This document shows positions 51,114-61,165 of a DNA stretch of 64,000 nt, one piece after another. Numbering within the stretch: the stretch's first letter is position 1; each line of letters starts with the position of its first letter. The notes below the pieces were generated by a model that made no database searches, was not told the origin of the DNA, and was given only the letters and a program-made list of their open reading frames with translations. Source of the DNA: Bacteroidales bacterium (GTDB lineage Bacteria > Bacteroidota > Bacteroidia > Bacteroidales > UBA932); NCBI GenBank assembly GCA_017513445.1, contig JAFXFS010000013.1:62001-126000 (forward strand), read 5' to 3'. The translations under genes and the position numbers were made by a program.

Positions 51114-51733
51114 ACTCTTCTAAACTCTCCGCTATACCAAAGCAGGGCAAGTTCCTCCAACTCTTTATCCTCTCCATATTTATCAAAAGGTTTTTTCAGA
51201 TTCCCTTTGAACATTTTTGCAACACCTTGCCAAAATAGAGCATTGGCACCTCCAAGATAATCTTTTATTATATAATAAGGTGTCATACCTACTTCTCGGT
51301 CGATTAATCTTATCATCATCAATCCCTGTTTCAAGGTAAGGCCCTTAAATATATCGGTAAAGTCAGCGAGGAGATTCTCCTTCATCTTCTCTAAATATCT
51401 CTCTTGTTGAAATTTAGTGTAGTTGTCAACATTGAAGAGGCTATCCGTTCTATTAATTACATCACTAACAAAGAGGGCGTATGGGTATGCTCTACTGAAG
51501 TTATAGACTGTTTTATAATATTTCTTCCACTCCTTCTTGCTCATCGTGTTTTTAGGGTGGATATAGATTGGATCAAGTTCGTCAAGAAAAATAGTATCAC
51601 CATCAACAACTGTATAGTTCATAATATACTTTACAGATGGTATTTCCGGAGCAGCAATTAATTTCTGTCCAAAAGCATTGAGCGAAATGGTAGCTCCTAT
51701 TATAAAAAGTATGATGTGTTTAACTCTTTTCAC
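51041..51733 (-). CDS. DUF4294 secreted protein, 230 aa
   Basis: After a signal peptide (HIILFIIGATISLNAFGQ) it has the DUF4294 pattern, including VDGDTIFLDELDPIYIHP, YYKTVYNFSRAYPYALF and LKQGLMMIRLIDREVGMTPYYIIKD. The function is unknown and the family is mostly in Bacteroidota. The -7 box TATATTTG (minus, 51746-51739) ends five bases before the GTG at 51733, so the message would be almost leaderless. The earlier TTG at 51778 lies upstream of that box. The gene overlaps lpxH tail to tail. Confidence 0.8.
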   Translation of the reverse strand: MKRVKHIILFIIGATISLNAFGQKLIAAPEIPSVKYIMNYTVVDGDTIFLDELDPIYIHPKNTMSKKEWKKYYKTVYNFSRAYPYALFVSDVINRTDSLFNVDNYTKFQQERYLEKMKENLLADFTDIFKGLTLKQGLMMIRLIDREVGMTPYYIIKDYLGGANALFWQGVAKMFKGNLKKPFDKYGEDKELEELALLWYSGEFRRVYKSIFWSDPPEVIIPPKYLKPLP

Positions 51734-51738
51734 AGCGG

Positions 51739-51746
51739 CAAATATA
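51739..51746 (-). promoter_or_regulatory. -7 box of the DUF4294 gene
   Basis: TATATTTG on the minus strand directly before the GTG start codon at 51733. Confidence 0.5.
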
Positions 51747-51963
51747 CTCTTTTTATTGCAAAAAGATTGTGGTTGCAACTTTTAAGCCGAAAAGAACCAT
51801 TATAGAGAGAAATTTGTTGATAAAGATGTTAATAATGGTAAAAGTGCTTGGTCGAAAATGCAAGAAACTGAAAAGTTTTCAAATTTGTAACTAATTGAAA
51901 ATCCCGTAATTAGATGATTAAAAATTCGGTCAAAAATATTTGAAAAAATTTTCATAAAAATAT

Positions 51964-51992
51964 TTGCAAATAAAATATTTTGTGTATCTTTG
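51964..51992 (+). promoter_or_regulatory. Promoter of the rplP-rplQ operon
   Basis: TTG (51964-51966) and TATCTTTG (51985-51992) are 18 bases apart. The transcript would start near 51996, leaving about 75 leader bases before rplP. The 292-base gap upstream of rplP is otherwise AT-rich, without a gene. Confidence 0.7.
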
Positions 51993-52070
51993 CATCCCAA
52001 GTTTTAGGTGCAAAAGTATCTAAATGCTTGATAATCAGGAGTTTAGAATAAAAATTAAACTAATAGAGAA

Positions 52071-52496
52071 ATGTTACAACCGAAAAAAACCAAATTCAGA
52101 AGGCAGCAAAAAGGCCGTATGAAAGGTGTTGCTCACAGAGGCAATCAATTAGCATTCGGCTCTTTTGGTATCAAAACCTTAGAGAGTTGTTGGCTAACAG
52201 GTCAACAAATTGAGGCTGCTCGTCAAGCCGTAGTTCGTTACATGAAGCGTGAGGGTAAAATTTGGATTCGTGTATTCCCTGACAAACCTTACACTAAAAA
52301 ACCAGCGGAAGTACGTATGGGTAAAGGTAAGGGTAGCCCAGAGGGATTCGTTTGCCCAATCACACCAGGACGTATGATTATCGAGGCTGAAGGTGTTCCA
52401 ATGGAAGTAGCTAAAGAGGCACTTCGTCTAGGCGCACAAAAATTACCTGTTACTACTAAGTTTGTAGTAAGAAGGGATTATGTTGAATCTAATTAA
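52071..52496 (+). CDS. rplP: Ribosomal protein L16
   Basis: This complete L16 (141 aa) has [17 protein letters not shown] near the start, the arginine loop [19 protein letters not shown] and the [17 protein letters not shown] loop that reaches the peptidyl centre. It organises the A and P site tRNA region of the large subunit. Unlike in most Bacteroidota, it is the first gene here: rpsC and the rest of the S10 half are absent upstream, and a promoter precedes it. Confidence 0.98.
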   Translation: MLQPKKTKFRRQQKGRMKGVAHRGNQLAFGSFGIKTLESCWLTGQQIEAARQAVVRYMKREGKIWIRVFPDKPYTKKPAEVRMGKGKGSPEGFVCPITPGRMIIEAEGVPMEVAKEALRLGAQKLPVTTKFVVRRDYVESN

Positions 52497-52509
52497 TTTT
52501 AATGAAGAG

Positions 52510-52704
52510 ATGAAAGCAAAAGAAATCCACGAAATGTCATTGGCAGATCTTCGCGAACGCATTGATGCTGAGAAGCAAGCCTTGAATAGTATGAGAATCA
52601 ACCACACTATCTCTCCATTAGAGGATACTTCTAAAATCAAAAAAGCAAAAGCTGATATCGCTCGTATGATGACAATATTGGCTTTGAAAGAGAAACAGAA
52701 CTAA
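52510..52704 (+). CDS. rpmC: Ribosomal protein L29
   Basis: L29 (64 aa) is a two-helix protein near the peptide exit tunnel. It starts [18 protein letters not shown] at 52510, which I prefer over the longer frame from 52480 because that frame's first ten codons only overlap the end of rplP. The short spacing to rplP fits translational coupling. Confidence 0.95.
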   Translation: MKAKEIHEMSLADLRERIDAEKQALNSMRINHTISPLEDTSKIKKAKADIARMMTILALKEKQN

Positions 52705-52718
52705 AAAGAAGCAGTACA

Positions 52719-52973
52719 ATGGAAAGAAATCTTCGTAAAGAAAGAATAGGAATTGTGGTTAGCAACAAAATGGAAAAATCTATCGTTGTTGCTGTAAAGA
52801 CAAAAGAAAAACATCCGATTTACGGAAAATTCGTAAATAAAACCACAAAATTTGTTGCTCACGATGAGAAGAATGAGTGTAGCGAAGGTGATACAGTTCG
52901 TATCATGGAAACTCGCCCTTTGAGCAAAAACAAATGTTGGAGATTAGTAGAAATCGTTGAAAAAGTTAAATAA
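52719..52973 (+). CDS. rpsQ: Ribosomal protein S17
   Basis: S17 (84 aa) has [19 protein letters not shown] and [14 protein letters not shown] segments (here [19 protein letters not shown]), an OB-fold that binds 16S rRNA. It lies between rpmC and rplN as usual. Confidence 0.97.
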   Translation: MERNLRKERIGIVVSNKMEKSIVVAVKTKEKHPIYGKFVNKTTKFVAHDEKNECSEGDTVRIMETRPLSKNKCWRLVEIVEKVK

Positions 52974-52975
52974 CA

Positions 52976-53341
52976 ATGATACAACAAGAATCTAGATTAT
53001 TGGTGGCTGATAACAGTGGTGCAAAAGAGGTTCTTTGCATCCGCGTTTTGGGTGGTACCCGCCGCCGTTATGCAGGAGTGGGCGACAAAATCGTTGTTGC
53101 TGTTAAAAGTGCAATTCCTGGTGGTGATGCGAAAAAAGGTACAGTGTCTAAAGCTGTTGTAGTTCGCACAAAGAAAGAGATCCGTCGTGCAGATGGTTCT
53201 TATATCCGTTTTGATGATAACGCTTGCGTGTTATTGAATAACCAAGGCGAAGTTCGCGGTACTCGTATTTTTGGACCAGTAGCGAGAGAGCTTCGTGATA
53301 ATTATATGAAAATTGTCTCATTAGCCCCTGAGGTACTATAA
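52976..53341 (+). CDS. rplN: Ribosomal protein L14
   Basis: L14 (121 aa) has [18 protein letters not shown] and the [13 protein letters not shown] end, and forms the bridge surface toward S6 and the small subunit. Only two bases separate it from rpsQ. Confidence 0.98.
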   Translation: MIQQESRLLVADNSGAKEVLCIRVLGGTRRRYAGVGDKIVVAVKSAIPGGDAKKGTVSKAVVVRTKKEIRRADGSYIRFDDNACVLLNNQGEVRGTRIFGPVARELRDNYMKIVSLAPEVL

Positions 53342-53354
53342 TAAGATAATAACT

Positions 53355-53678
53355 ATGAATAAGAAACTACATATTAAAAAAGGCGATACAGTCTATGTAA
53401 ATGCTGGCAACGATAAGGGTAAAACCGGTAAAGTTCTAGAGGTTATCGTAGACAAAGAACGTGCTATTGTTGAGGGAGTCAACATGGTTAGTAAGCACAC
53501 TAAGCCTAATGCAAAACATCCTCAGGGTGGTATTATTAAACAAGAGGCTGGTATCCATATTTCAAATCTTCAAGTTGTTGACCCTGCTAAAGGTGGTGCA
53601 ACTAAGATTGGACGCCGTCTTAATGATCAAGGCAAATTAGTTCGTTACGCTAAAAAATCAGGAGAGGAGATTAAATAA
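53355..53678 (+). CDS. rplX: Ribosomal protein L24
   Basis: L24 (107 aa) starts with [20 protein letters not shown], the KOW motif, and starts early 23S rRNA folding. The ATG of rplE overlaps its stop codon by one base. Confidence 0.97.
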   Translation: MNKKLHIKKGDTVYVNAGNDKGKTGKVLEVIVDKERAIVEGVNMVSKHTKPNAKHPQGGIIKQEAGIHISNLQVVDPAKGGATKIGRRLNDQGKLVRYAKKSGEEIK

Positions 53679-54283
53679 TGGCAAAAGAGAATAAAACAGC
53701 ACCTAAAGGTGGTGCACAACAAGTACCGGTTAATTATACTCCATCTCTACAGAAAAAGTATAAAGAAGAGATTATTGACAAGTTGATGAAAGAGTTCTCA
53801 TACAAGTCAATTATGCAAGTTCCAAAGCTACAAAAGATCACTATCAACCAAGGTATTGGTCAAGCTACTCAAGATAAGAAACTTGTAGAGGTTGCACAAC
53901 AAGAACTTACTCTAATCACTGGTCAAAAAGCAATTTTGACATATTCTAAAAAAGATATCTCTAACTTCAAACTACGTCGTGGTATGCCAATTGGTACAAA
54001 AGTTACCTTGCGTTCTGCTAAGATGTATGAATTCCTAGAGAGATTGATCGCTGTAACTCTTCCACGAATCAGAGACTTCAACGGTATCGCTGAAAAATTT
54101 GATGGTAGAGGTAACTATACTCTTGGTATCAAAGAACAAATCATCTTCCCAGAAATTGACATCGAAAAGATTACAAAAGTAATGGGTCTTGAGATCACAT
54201 TTGTTACTTCTGCTCAGAAGGATGAAGAGGCTTACGCTCTTCTTCGTGAATTCGGATTACCTTTCAAAAACATTAAGAGATAA
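53678..54283 (+). CDS. rplE: Ribosomal protein L5
   Basis: L5 (201 aa) binds 5S r[19 protein letters not shown] and [18 protein letters not shown] are typical. The N-terminus carries about 20 extra polar residues ([15 protein letters not shown]) before the usual [10 protein letters not shown] start, a small lineage extension. Confidence 0.97.
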   Translation: MAKENKTAPKGGAQQVPVNYTPSLQKKYKEEIIDKLMKEFSYKSIMQVPKLQKITINQGIGQATQDKKLVEVAQQELTLITGQKAILTYSKKDISNFKLRRGMPIGTKVTLRSAKMYEFLERLIAVTLPRIRDFNGIAEKFDGRGNYTLGIKEQIIFPEIDIEKITKVMGLEITFVTSAQKDEEAYALLREFGLPFKNIKR

Positions 54284-54288
54284 CAGGT

Positions 54289-54558
54289 ATGGCAAAAGAA
54301 TCAATGAAAGCTCGCGAAGTTAAACGCGCAAAGATGATAGCTAAATATGCTGAAAAACGCAAAGCTCTTAAAGAAGCTGGCGATTGGGCAGCATTGGACA
54401 AACTTCCTAAAAACTCTAGTCCTTGCAGACAACACAACCGTTGCTCATTGACTGGTCGTCCAAAGGGCTATATGCGTCAATTTGGAATTAGCCGTATTCA
54501 ATTCCGTGAAATGGCTAGCCAAGGACTTCTTCCAGGAGTTAGAAAAGCAAGTTGGTAG
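54289..54558 (+). CDS. rpsN: Ribosomal protein S14
   Basis: S14 (89 aa) is the longer, zinc-free type, with KARE near the start and [24 protein letters not shown]. It lies in the head of the small subunit. An 81-base AT-rich gap without any clear signal follows before rpsH. Confidence 0.97.
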   Translation: MAKESMKAREVKRAKMIAKYAEKRKALKEAGDWAALDKLPKNSSPCRQHNRCSLTGRPKGYMRQFGISRIQFREMASQGLLPGVRKASW

Positions 54559-54639
54559 TAGAAACTACATATATATTATTTATTAACCATTGGATATCGG
54601 GCGCAATACAATGCGTCGATTCACTAAAAAACTAAAAAA

Positions 54640-55035
54640 ATGACTGATCCAATTGCAGACTTTTTGACAAGAGTTCGTAATGCATACTTAGCTGGTCACA
54701 AAACAGTTGAAGTACCTGCATCGAAAATGAAGGTGGAACTAACCCGTATTCTTCACGAAAAGGGTTATATCCTAAGTTACAAAGTAATTGAAGGAACACC
54801 ATCAAGTACAATTAAGATGGCTCTTAAGTATCATCCTGAAACTAAGAAAGCAGCCATCAAAAAGATTATTCGCATTAGTTCACCAGGTCTTAGAAGGTAC
54901 ACTAACGTGGAAAAAATGCCACGCGTACTAAATGGCTTGGGTGTTGCTATTTTGTCAACATCTAAAGGTATTATTACCGACAAAGAGGCAAAAGCTCTTA
55001 ACGTTGGCGGTGAAGTAATCTGTTATGTTTATTAG
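54640..55035 (+). CDS. rpsH: Ribosomal protein S8
   Basis: S8 (131 aa) has TDPIADFLTRVRNAYLAGH and the end ILSTSKGIITDKEAKALNVGGEVICYVY. It binds the central domain of 16S rRNA and in other bacteria represses this operon; no such site is visible here. Confidence 0.97.
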   Translation: MTDPIADFLTRVRNAYLAGHKTVEVPASKMKVELTRILHEKGYILSYKVIEGTPSSTIKMALKYHPETKKAAIKKIIRISSPGLRRYTNVEKMPRVLNGLGVAILSTSKGIITDKEAKALNVGGEVICYVY

Positions 55036-55058
55036 TAGTAATTATTAAATTTTAAGTA

Positions 55059-55619
55059 ATGTCAAGAATAGGAAAACTACCTGTAAACCTACCTGCTGGA
55101 GTAACTGTAACAGTTGACTCTGCAAATGTGGTAAAGGTTAAAGGACCTCTTGGAGAATTAACTCAAAAAGTTGATCCAGATATCAAAGTATCCGTAGAGG
55201 GAACTGTACTAACTGTTTCACGTCCTACCGATGAACCTCGCCACCGTTCTTATCACGGTCTTTACCGTGCGTTGATTAATAATATGGTAATCGGTGTTTC
55301 AGAGGGCTTCTCTGTAAAACAAGAGTTAGTCGGTGTCGGTTATCGTGTTGATGTACAAGGTCAAATTTTGATTTTCAACCTTGGTTATTCTCATGAAATC
55401 CACTTCGAACTTCCTGTAGAGGTTAAGGGTGAAGCTGAACCAGTAAAAAAAGGTGCGAACCCAGTTCTAGTTCTTAAGAGTTGTGATAAACAACTTCTTG
55501 GTATGGTGGCTGCTAAAGTGCGCTCATTGCGTAAACCAGAACCATATAAGGGTAAAGGTATTAAATTCGTAGGTGAACAACTTCGTCGTAAAGCCGGTAA
55601 ATCGGCCAGCGCTAAATAA
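55059..55619 (+). CDS. rplF: Ribosomal protein L6
   Basis: L6 (186 aa) has two similar domains, with [16 protein letters not shown] at the start and [23 protein letters not shown] at the end. It sits next to the sarcin-ricin region. Confidence 0.98.
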   Translation: MSRIGKLPVNLPAGVTVTVDSANVVKVKGPLGELTQKVDPDIKVSVEGTVLTVSRPTDEPRHRSYHGLYRALINNMVIGVSEGFSVKQELVGVGYRVDVQGQILIFNLGYSHEIHFELPVEVKGEAEPVKKGANPVLVLKSCDKQLLGMVAAKVRSLRKPEPYKGKGIKFVGEQLRRKAGKSASAK

Positions 55620-55633
55620 TAGGAGATAAAGCT

Positions 55634-55996
55634 ATGGCATTGAATAAAATAGAAAGAAGAAGAAGAATTCACTACCGTATACGCAAAGTTGTCAATGGCA
55701 CTGCCGAAAGACCAAGAATGGTAGTATTTAGAAGCAACAAACAAATATATGTTCAATTTATTGATGACGTTAAAGGTGTAACATTAGCATCTGCATCATC
55801 ATTAGATAAAGCATTGGTTGAAGCTTGCAAAGGCAAATCAGGTGTTGAAGTTGCTAAAATCGTAGGTAAAGCTGCTGCAGAGCAAGCTATTTCAAAAGGT
55901 ATCTCAGCTGTTTCATTTGACCGTGCTGGTTACCTATATCATGGTAGAGTTAAAAGTTTAGCTGACGCTGCTCGTGAGGGCGGTCTTAAATTCTAA
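55634..55996 (+). CDS. rplR: Ribosomal protein L18
   Basis: L18 (120 aa) binds 5S r[37 protein letters not shown] and the end [24 protein letters not shown] (both in parts) identify it. Confidence 0.97.
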   Translation: MALNKIERRRRIHYRIRKVVNGTAERPRMVVFRSNKQIYVQFIDDVKGVTLASASSLDKALVEACKGKSGVEVAKIVGKAAAEQAISKGISAVSFDRAGYLYHGRVKSLADAAREGGLKF

Positions 55997-56002
55997 GAGA
56001 CT

Positions 56003-56521
56003 ATGGCAAATGTAAATGTAAAGAAAGTAAAAACCACTGATCTTGAATTGAAAGACAGATTGGTAGCAGTCCAAAGAGTTACTAAGGTAACAAAAGGTGG
56101 ACGTCACTTCAGTTTCGCTGCAATCGTTGTTGTTGGCGACGAAAAGGGAGTTGTTGGTTATGGTCTTGGAAAGGCTAATGAGGTTACAACTGCAATTTCA
56201 AAAGGTATTGAAGATGCAAAGAAAAACCTTATTAAAGTTCCTTTGAATAAGAGAACTATTCCACACGAACAAGAAGCTAAATTTGGCGGCGCAAGAGTAT
56301 TTATGAAACCAGCTGCTCCTGGTACTGGAGTTAAAGCGGGTGGTGCGATGCGTGCAGTATTTGAGTCAGTAGGTATTCACGACGTATTGGCAAAATCAAA
56401 AGGTTCATCAAACCCTCACAACTTGGTTAAAGCTACAGTTGCTGCACTTGCAGAAATGCGTGATGCTTACACTGTTGCAGGTTTGCGCGGTGTGCCAATG
56501 AGTAGAGTATTTAATGGATAA
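56003..56521 (+). CDS. rpsE: Ribosomal protein S5
   Basis: S5 (172 aa) has [20 protein letters not shown], the double-stranded RNA-binding part, and [19 protein letters not shown]. It serves decoding accuracy. It lies in the usual place between rplR and rpmD. Confidence 0.98.
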   Translation: MANVNVKKVKTTDLELKDRLVAVQRVTKVTKGGRHFSFAAIVVVGDEKGVVGYGLGKANEVTTAISKGIEDAKKNLIKVPLNKRTIPHEQEAKFGGARVFMKPAAPGTGVKAGGAMRAVFESVGIHDVLAKSKGSSNPHNLVKATVAALAEMRDAYTVAGLRGVPMSRVFNG

Positions 56522-56533
56522 GGAGGTAGAATT

Positions 56534-56716
56534 ATGGCAAAAGTGAAAGTAACACAAGTAATTAGCAAAAACGGTTCAACTAAGAGACAAAAAGCAAATT
56601 TGGAAGCTCTTGGAATCCGTCATTTGAATGATTCTGTAGAAATCGAACTTACTCCTGTAACTGAAGGAATGATTCAGAAAGTTCTACACCTTGTTAAAGT
56701 TGAGGAAATTAACTAA
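56534..56716 (+). CDS. rpmD: Ribosomal protein L30
   Basis: L30 (60 aa) has KVKVTQVISKNGSTKRQKAN, then LGIRHLNDSVE. It is preceded by AAGGAGG, a strong ribosome binding site (56520-56526), which is unusual in this phylum, where such sites are mostly weak. Confidence 0.96.
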   Translation: MAKVKVTQVISKNGSTKRQKANLEALGIRHLNDSVEIELTPVTEGMIQKVLHLVKVEEIN

Positions 56717-56731
56717 TTTGGAGGAAATAAG

Positions 56732-57178
56732 ATGAAATTAAATAATTTAACCCCAGCAAAAGGCGCGAACGGAAGAGAAAAACGCATTGGTCGTGGTGAA
56801 GGTTCAGGACACGGTGGAACATCTACACGTGGTCACAAAGGAGCTCAAGCACGTTCAGGTTACTCTCGTAAGATTGGATTCGAAGGTGGTCAGATGCCTA
56901 TCCAAAGACGTCTTCCTAAATTTGGATTCAAAAATCCTAACAGAGTAGAGTACAAAGCAGTTAGTCTTTCAATGCTTCAATCTGTCAGCGAAAGATATGG
57001 TGTTGATGTAATTGATATCGACATTATGAAACAAGCTGGTTTAGCTTCAAAGACTGAATTGATTAAAGTTTTAGGTAATGGCGAATTGACTGCTAAACTA
57101 GAAGTAGTAGCAAACGCTTTTTCAAAATCTGCTATTGAAAAGATCGAAGCACTAGGTGGAAAAGCACAAATAATCTAA
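56732..57178 (+). CDS. rplO: Ribosomal protein L15
   Basis: L15 (148 aa) starts MKLNNLTPAKGANGREKRIG and has the glycine- and arginine-rich N-terminal tail. It helps assemble the large subunit. The gene is 7 bases before secY. Confidence 0.97.
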   Translation: MKLNNLTPAKGANGREKRIGRGEGSGHGGTSTRGHKGAQARSGYSRKIGFEGGQMPIQRRLPKFGFKNPNRVEYKAVSLSMLQSVSERYGVDVIDIDIMKQAGLASKTELIKVLGNGELTAKLEVVANAFSKSAIEKIEALGGKAQII

Positions 57179-57185
57179 TCGCCTT

Positions 57186-58508
57186 ATGAAAAGATTTATT
57201 CAAACAATTAAGAATATTTTTAAGATTGAAGAGCTCCGCAAGAGAATCGGATACACTTTCTTATTGCTATTGGTTTACCGTCTAGGTAGCTTCATAGTAT
57301 TGCCAGGTATCGACGCTTCTCAGTTGGCAAACCTTCAAGGACAAGCTTCTGATGGTCTTTTGGGACTATTGAATATGTTCTCAGGTGGTGCTTTCGGTAA
57401 CGCTTCTATCTTTGCATTAGGTGTTATGCCTTACATTTCTGCATCAATCGTTATCCAACTATTAGGTATCTTGGTTCCTTATTTCCAACGCCTACAACGT
57501 GAGGGTGAGAGTGGACGCAGAAAGATGAATCAATGGACACGTTATCTAACCATTCTTATTTTGGCATTGCAAGGTCCTGCTTATATGGCTAACCTTCGTA
57601 CCCAACTTCCACCAGATGCATTCTTGGTAGGAACATCTTTCTGGTACAATGCAATTGCTACTATTATTCTAATGGGTGGTACTATGTTCGTTATGTGGTT
57701 AGGTGAACGCATTACCGATCGCGGCTTAGGTAATGGTATCTCTCTAATCATTATGATTGGTATTATTGCTCGTTTGCCTATGGCTTTGACTGCTGAAATC
57801 GGCGAGAAATTGGGTGCAACTAACGGTGGTTTGTTGGTGTTGATCATCGAGTTCGTTATCCTTTATTTCGTATTCATCGGTTCAATCGCTTTGGTGCAAG
57901 GTGTTCGCAAAATACCTGTACAATATGCTAAACGTATTGTTGGTAATAAACAATATGGTGGTGTAAGACAATATATTCCTTTGAAGTTGAACGCGGCTGG
58001 CGTTATGCCAATCATCTTCGCACAGGCATTGATGTTGTTCCCACTTATATTTGCACAATTTGATGCAACAAGAGGTTTAGCTGCTACCTTAAGCGATTAT
58101 ACCGGATTCTGGTATAACTTCATCTTCTTCATTATGGTTGTTCTATTCACTTGGTTCTACACTGCAGTGACTGTGAACCCAACTATGATGGCAGAAGAGA
58201 TGAAGAAGAACGGCGGTTTCATCCCAGGTGTTAAGCCAGGTAGAAAAACTGCTGAGTACTTGGATTCAATTATGACTCGTATTACGCTTCCAGGTTCATT
58301 CTGTTTAGCGTTGGTGGCTATTTTGCCAGCATTAGCAATGATTCTTGGTGTTAACAATCAGTTCGCTTCATTCTATGGCGGTACTTCATTGTTGATCCTT
58401 GTAGGTGTTATTCTTGACACTATGCAACAAATTGAATCACACTTGCTTATGCGACACTACGACGGATTCTTAAAGACAGGACGTCTTTCTGGCCGTTCGG
58501 GAATGTAA
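57186..58508 (+). CDS. secY: Preprotein translocase channel SecY, 440 aa
   Basis: SecY forms the inner-membrane protein-conducting channel. Ten helices are predicted. The plug and first helices lie near RIGYTFLLLLVYRLGSFIVLPGI, and QGPAYMANLR and GLGNGISLIIMIGIIARLP are conserved. The gene stands at its usual place between rplO and map. Confidence 0.97.
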   Translation: MKRFIQTIKNIFKIEELRKRIGYTFLLLLVYRLGSFIVLPGIDASQLANLQGQASDGLLGLLNMFSGGAFGNASIFALGVMPYISASIVIQLLGILVPYFQRLQREGESGRRKMNQWTRYLTILILALQGPAYMANLRTQLPPDAFLVGTSFWYNAIATIILMGGTMFVMWLGERITDRGLGNGISLIIMIGIIARLPMALTAEIGEKLGATNGGLLVLIIEFVILYFVFIGSIALVQGVRKIPVQYAKRIVGNKQYGGVRQYIPLKLNAAGVMPIIFAQALMLFPLIFAQFDATRGLAATLSDYTGFWYNFIFFIMVVLFTWFYTAVTVNPTMMAEEMKKNGGFIPGVKPGRKTAEYLDSIMTRITLPGSFCLALVAILPALAMILGVNNQFASFYGGTSLLILVGVILDTMQQIESHLLMRHYDGFLKTGRLSGRSGM

Positions 58509-58529
58509 TTTATAAATAAGTTCTTTAAA

Positions 58530-59300
58530 ATGATTAAGGTTAAAACCGAAGAAGAAATCGCTATTCTAAAAGAGAATGGCATCTTGGTTTCCAAGACTTT
58601 AGCGGAGGTTGGCAAGCACATCGTGCCAGGCATCACAACAAAGAAGCTTGATATGATTGCAGAGACATTCATCCGTGACCATGGTGCAGAACCTGGCTTC
58701 CTCGGTTATGGTGGATTTCCCTATTCTCTTTGCATTTCTGTAAACGATGTAGTGGTACACGGATTTCCTTCTGATTATATTTTGAAAGAGGGTGATATCG
58801 TATCAATAGATTGTGGAACGATTTACAAAGGATACAATGGAGACTCTGCTTATACTTTTAAAGTTGGAGAGGTTTCATCTGAGACTCAAAAGTTATTGGA
58901 TGTTACAAGAAACTCGCTTTTTGAGGGTATTAAAGCAGCAACTCATGGTAACAGAACAGGGGATATCGGATTCGCCGTTCAATCTTATGTTGAAAGCTTT
59001 GGTTTCTCTGTCGTAAGGGAATTGGTAGGACACGGAATCGGAAAGAGACTTCACGAGAGTCCTGAAGTTCCTAATTACGGCAGAAGAGGCAAAGGCGTTA
59101 AGCTTGAGGATCGAATGGTAATCTGTATTGAACCAATGGTTAATGTTGGAGTAAGAAACATTTACTTGAACGATAACGGTTGGGCAGTACATACAGAAGA
59201 TGGGAAAAATTCTGCTCACTTTGAATTGATGGTAGCCATCAGAAAGGGAAGTGCTCCAGAACTTTTATCAACTTTTGAATTTATAGAAAACAATATTTAA
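58530..59300 (+). CDS. map: Methionine aminopeptidase, 256 aa
   Basis: It removes the start methionine. The metal ligands follow the usual order: Asp in SIDCGTIYKGYNGDSAYTF (two aspartates), His in ELVGHGIGKRLHESPEVPN, and the two glutamates in MVICIEPMVNVG and TEDGKNSAHFE. It is type 1 by length. Confidence 0.97.
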   Translation: MIKVKTEEEIAILKENGILVSKTLAEVGKHIVPGITTKKLDMIAETFIRDHGAEPGFLGYGGFPYSLCISVNDVVVHGFPSDYILKEGDIVSIDCGTIYKGYNGDSAYTFKVGEVSSETQKLLDVTRNSLFEGIKAATHGNRTGDIGFAVQSYVESFGFSVVRELVGHGIGKRLHESPEVPNYGRRGKGVKLEDRMVICIEPMVNVGVRNIYLNDNGWAVHTEDGKNSAHFELMVAIRKGSAPELLSTFEFIENNI

Positions 59301-59322
59301 TAAAAAGGAGATTTTTTAATTT

Positions 59323-59541
59323 ATGCCAAAACAATCATCAATAGAAAAAGACGGAACAATTATCGAAGCATTATCAAATGCAATGTTCAGAGTTGAATTA
59401 GATAATGGTCACGTTATTGTTGCCCATATTTCAGGTAAAATGAGAATGCACTACATTAGAATTTTGCCTGGTGATAAGGTGAGAGTTGAGATGTCTCCGT
59501 ATGATTTATCAAAAGGAAGAATTTCTTTCAGATATAAATAA
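59323..59541 (+). CDS. infA: Translation initiation factor IF-1, 72 aa
   Basis: A small OB-fold protein with [34 protein letters not shown] (in parts) and the [19 protein letters not shown] end. It binds the small subunit A site during initiation. rpmJ follows after 12 bases. Confidence 0.98.
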   Translation: MPKQSSIEKDGTIIEALSNAMFRVELDNGHVIVAHISGKMRMHYIRILPGDKVRVEMSPYDLSKGRISFRYK

Positions 59542-59553
59542 AAACTTACACAA

Positions 59554-59670
59554 ATGAAAGTAAAAGCATCCATTAAAAAGCGTAGTGAGGATTGTAAAAT
59601 AGTTAAGCGCAAAGGTCGCTTGTATGTAATTTGCAAAAAGAATCCTAAGTTCAAAATGCGCCAAGGATAA
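59554..59670 (+). CDS. rpmJ: Ribosomal protein L36, 38 aa
   Basis: This 38-residue gene starts [20 protein letters not shown] and ends KFKMRQG. The zinc ligands of the C+ form are only partly kept: residue 11 is Ser and residue 33 is Phe, while Cys14 and Cys27 remain. It is therefore a zinc-independent (C-) type. The position between infA and rpsM is normal. Confidence 0.95.
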   Translation: MKVKASIKKRSEDCKIVKRKGRLYVICKKNPKFKMRQG

Positions 59671-59714
59671 TTTTTTAGTTTGTATTATTAAAAATAAAAA
59701 ATAAAAATTAGATT

Positions 59715-60092
59715 ATGGCACGTATAGCCGGAGTTGATTTACCAAACAACAAACGCGGAGAAATAGGTTTAACCTATATCTTTGGTATTGGTCGCAGTTC
59801 TGCTAAGAAGATCCTTGCTGACTTGGATATCGATCTTAACACAAAAGTTAAAGATTGGAATGACGACCAAATTGCTGCAATCAGAACAAAGATTGCTAAT
59901 GAATACAAAATTGAAGGTGAACTTCGTTCTACTATTCAATTAAACATCAAACGATTGATGGATATCGGATGCTATAGAGGTATCCGCCACCGTATCGGTC
60001 TTCCAGTTCGTGGACAAAGCACTAAGAACAACGCTCGTACACGTAAGGGTAGAAAGAAAACTGTAGCTAACAAGAAGAAAGCAACTAAATAG
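59715..60092 (+). CDS. rpsM: Ribosomal protein S13
   Basis: S13 (125 aa) begins [20 protein letters not shown], with [11 protein letters not shown] and the basic tail [18 protein letters not shown]. It contacts the P-site tRNA and subunit bridges. It follows rpmJ after 44 AT-rich bases. Confidence 0.97.
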   Translation: MARIAGVDLPNNKRGEIGLTYIFGIGRSSAKKILADLDIDLNTKVKDWNDDQIAAIRTKIANEYKIEGELRSTIQLNIKRLMDIGCYRGIRHRIGLPVRGQSTKNNARTRKGRKKTVANKKKATK

Positions 60093-60102
60093 TACTTGAT
60101 TT

Positions 60103-60492
60103 ATGGCAAAGAAAACAACAACAAATAAGAAAAGAGTTGTAAAAGTTGATGCTTACGGTGAAGCTCACATTTCATCAACATTCAACAACGTGATCGTAAC
60201 TTTGACAAATTCAGTTGGTCAAGTTATTAGTTGGTCATCTGCAGGTAAGATGGGTTTCAGAGGTTCTAAAAAGAACACTCCATACGCAGCTCAAGTTGCT
60301 GCTGCAGATTGCGCAAAAGTTGCTTATGATTTAGGCCTACGCAAAATCAAAGCTTATGTTAAAGGACCTGGTGCTGGTCGTGAATCAGCAATCCGTACCC
60401 TACACGGCGCAGGTATTGAAGTAACAGAAATCATTGACGTTACTCCACTTCCTCACAATGGTTGCCGTCCTAAAGGTCGCCGTAGAGTATAA
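60103..60492 (+). CDS. rpsK: Ribosomal protein S11
   Basis: S11 (129 aa) has [18 protein letters not shown] and ends with [18 protein letters not shown]. It forms part of the platform at the mRNA exit. Confidence 0.98.
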   Translation: MAKKTTTNKKRVVKVDAYGEAHISSTFNNVIVTLTNSVGQVISWSSAGKMGFRGSKKNTPYAAQVAAADCAKVAYDLGLRKIKAYVKGPGAGRESAIRTLHGAGIEVTEIIDVTPLPHNGCRPKGRRRV

Positions 60493-60523
60493 TTATTATT
60501 GATTAAAAAAAGTATTTATAATT

Positions 60524-61129
60524 ATGGCAAGATACACAGGGCCTAAGACTAAAATAGCCCGCAAATTTGGAGAACCAATCTTTGGACCGGATAAGAACTT
60601 AGAGAGAAGAAATTATCCTCCAGGACAACACGGTTTGGCAAGAAAACGCAAAAAATCATCTGAGTATGGTGTTCAGTTGAGAGAAAAACAAAAAGTAAAA
60701 TATACTTATGGCGTTTTAGAAAAACAATTTAGAAACCTATATGCAAAAGCATCTTCAATGAAGGGACGTACAGGTGAAAACCTAGTTCTTCTTCTTGAGT
60801 GCCGTCTTGATAACCTAGTTTACAGAATGGGTATTGCTCCAACAAGAGCAGCTGCAAGACAATTGGTTTCTCACTGCCACATTACACGTAACGGTGAAGT
60901 ATGTAATGTGCCTTCTACTTTGGTTAAACCAGGTGAAGTTATTGGCGTTCGTGAAAGATCAAAGAGCTTAGAAGTAATTCAAAACAGCCTTTCACACGGA
61001 GCTAATAAGTACTCGTGGATTGAATGGAATCAAGATACTCTATCAGGTAAGTTCTTGAACAAACCTGAAAGATCTGAAGTTCCTGAAAATATCAATGAAC
61101 AACTTATCGTTGAGTTGTACTCTAAGTAA
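60524..61129 (+). CDS. rpsD: Ribosomal protein S4
   Basis: S4 (201 aa) has [19 protein letters not shown], the S4 RNA-binding segment [27 protein letters not shown], and lies before rpoA. It nucleates 16S rRNA assembly. The N-terminal zinc cysteines of some S4 proteins are absent. Confidence 0.98.
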   Translation: MARYTGPKTKIARKFGEPIFGPDKNLERRNYPPGQHGLARKRKKSSEYGVQLREKQKVKYTYGVLEKQFRNLYAKASSMKGRTGENLVLLLECRLDNLVYRMGIAPTRAAARQLVSHCHITRNGEVCNVPSTLVKPGEVIGVRERSKSLEVIQNSLSHGANKYSWIEWNQDTLSGKFLNKPERSEVPENINEQLIVELYSK

Positions 61130-61165
61130 TAGTTTGCTTAGCACACACTAATAAAAGAATTTAAT

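Noticed and set aside
59554..59670. rpmJ as damaged because two zinc ligands are missing
   Set aside because: Zinc-free L36 types are common; length and the rest of the sequence are normal.
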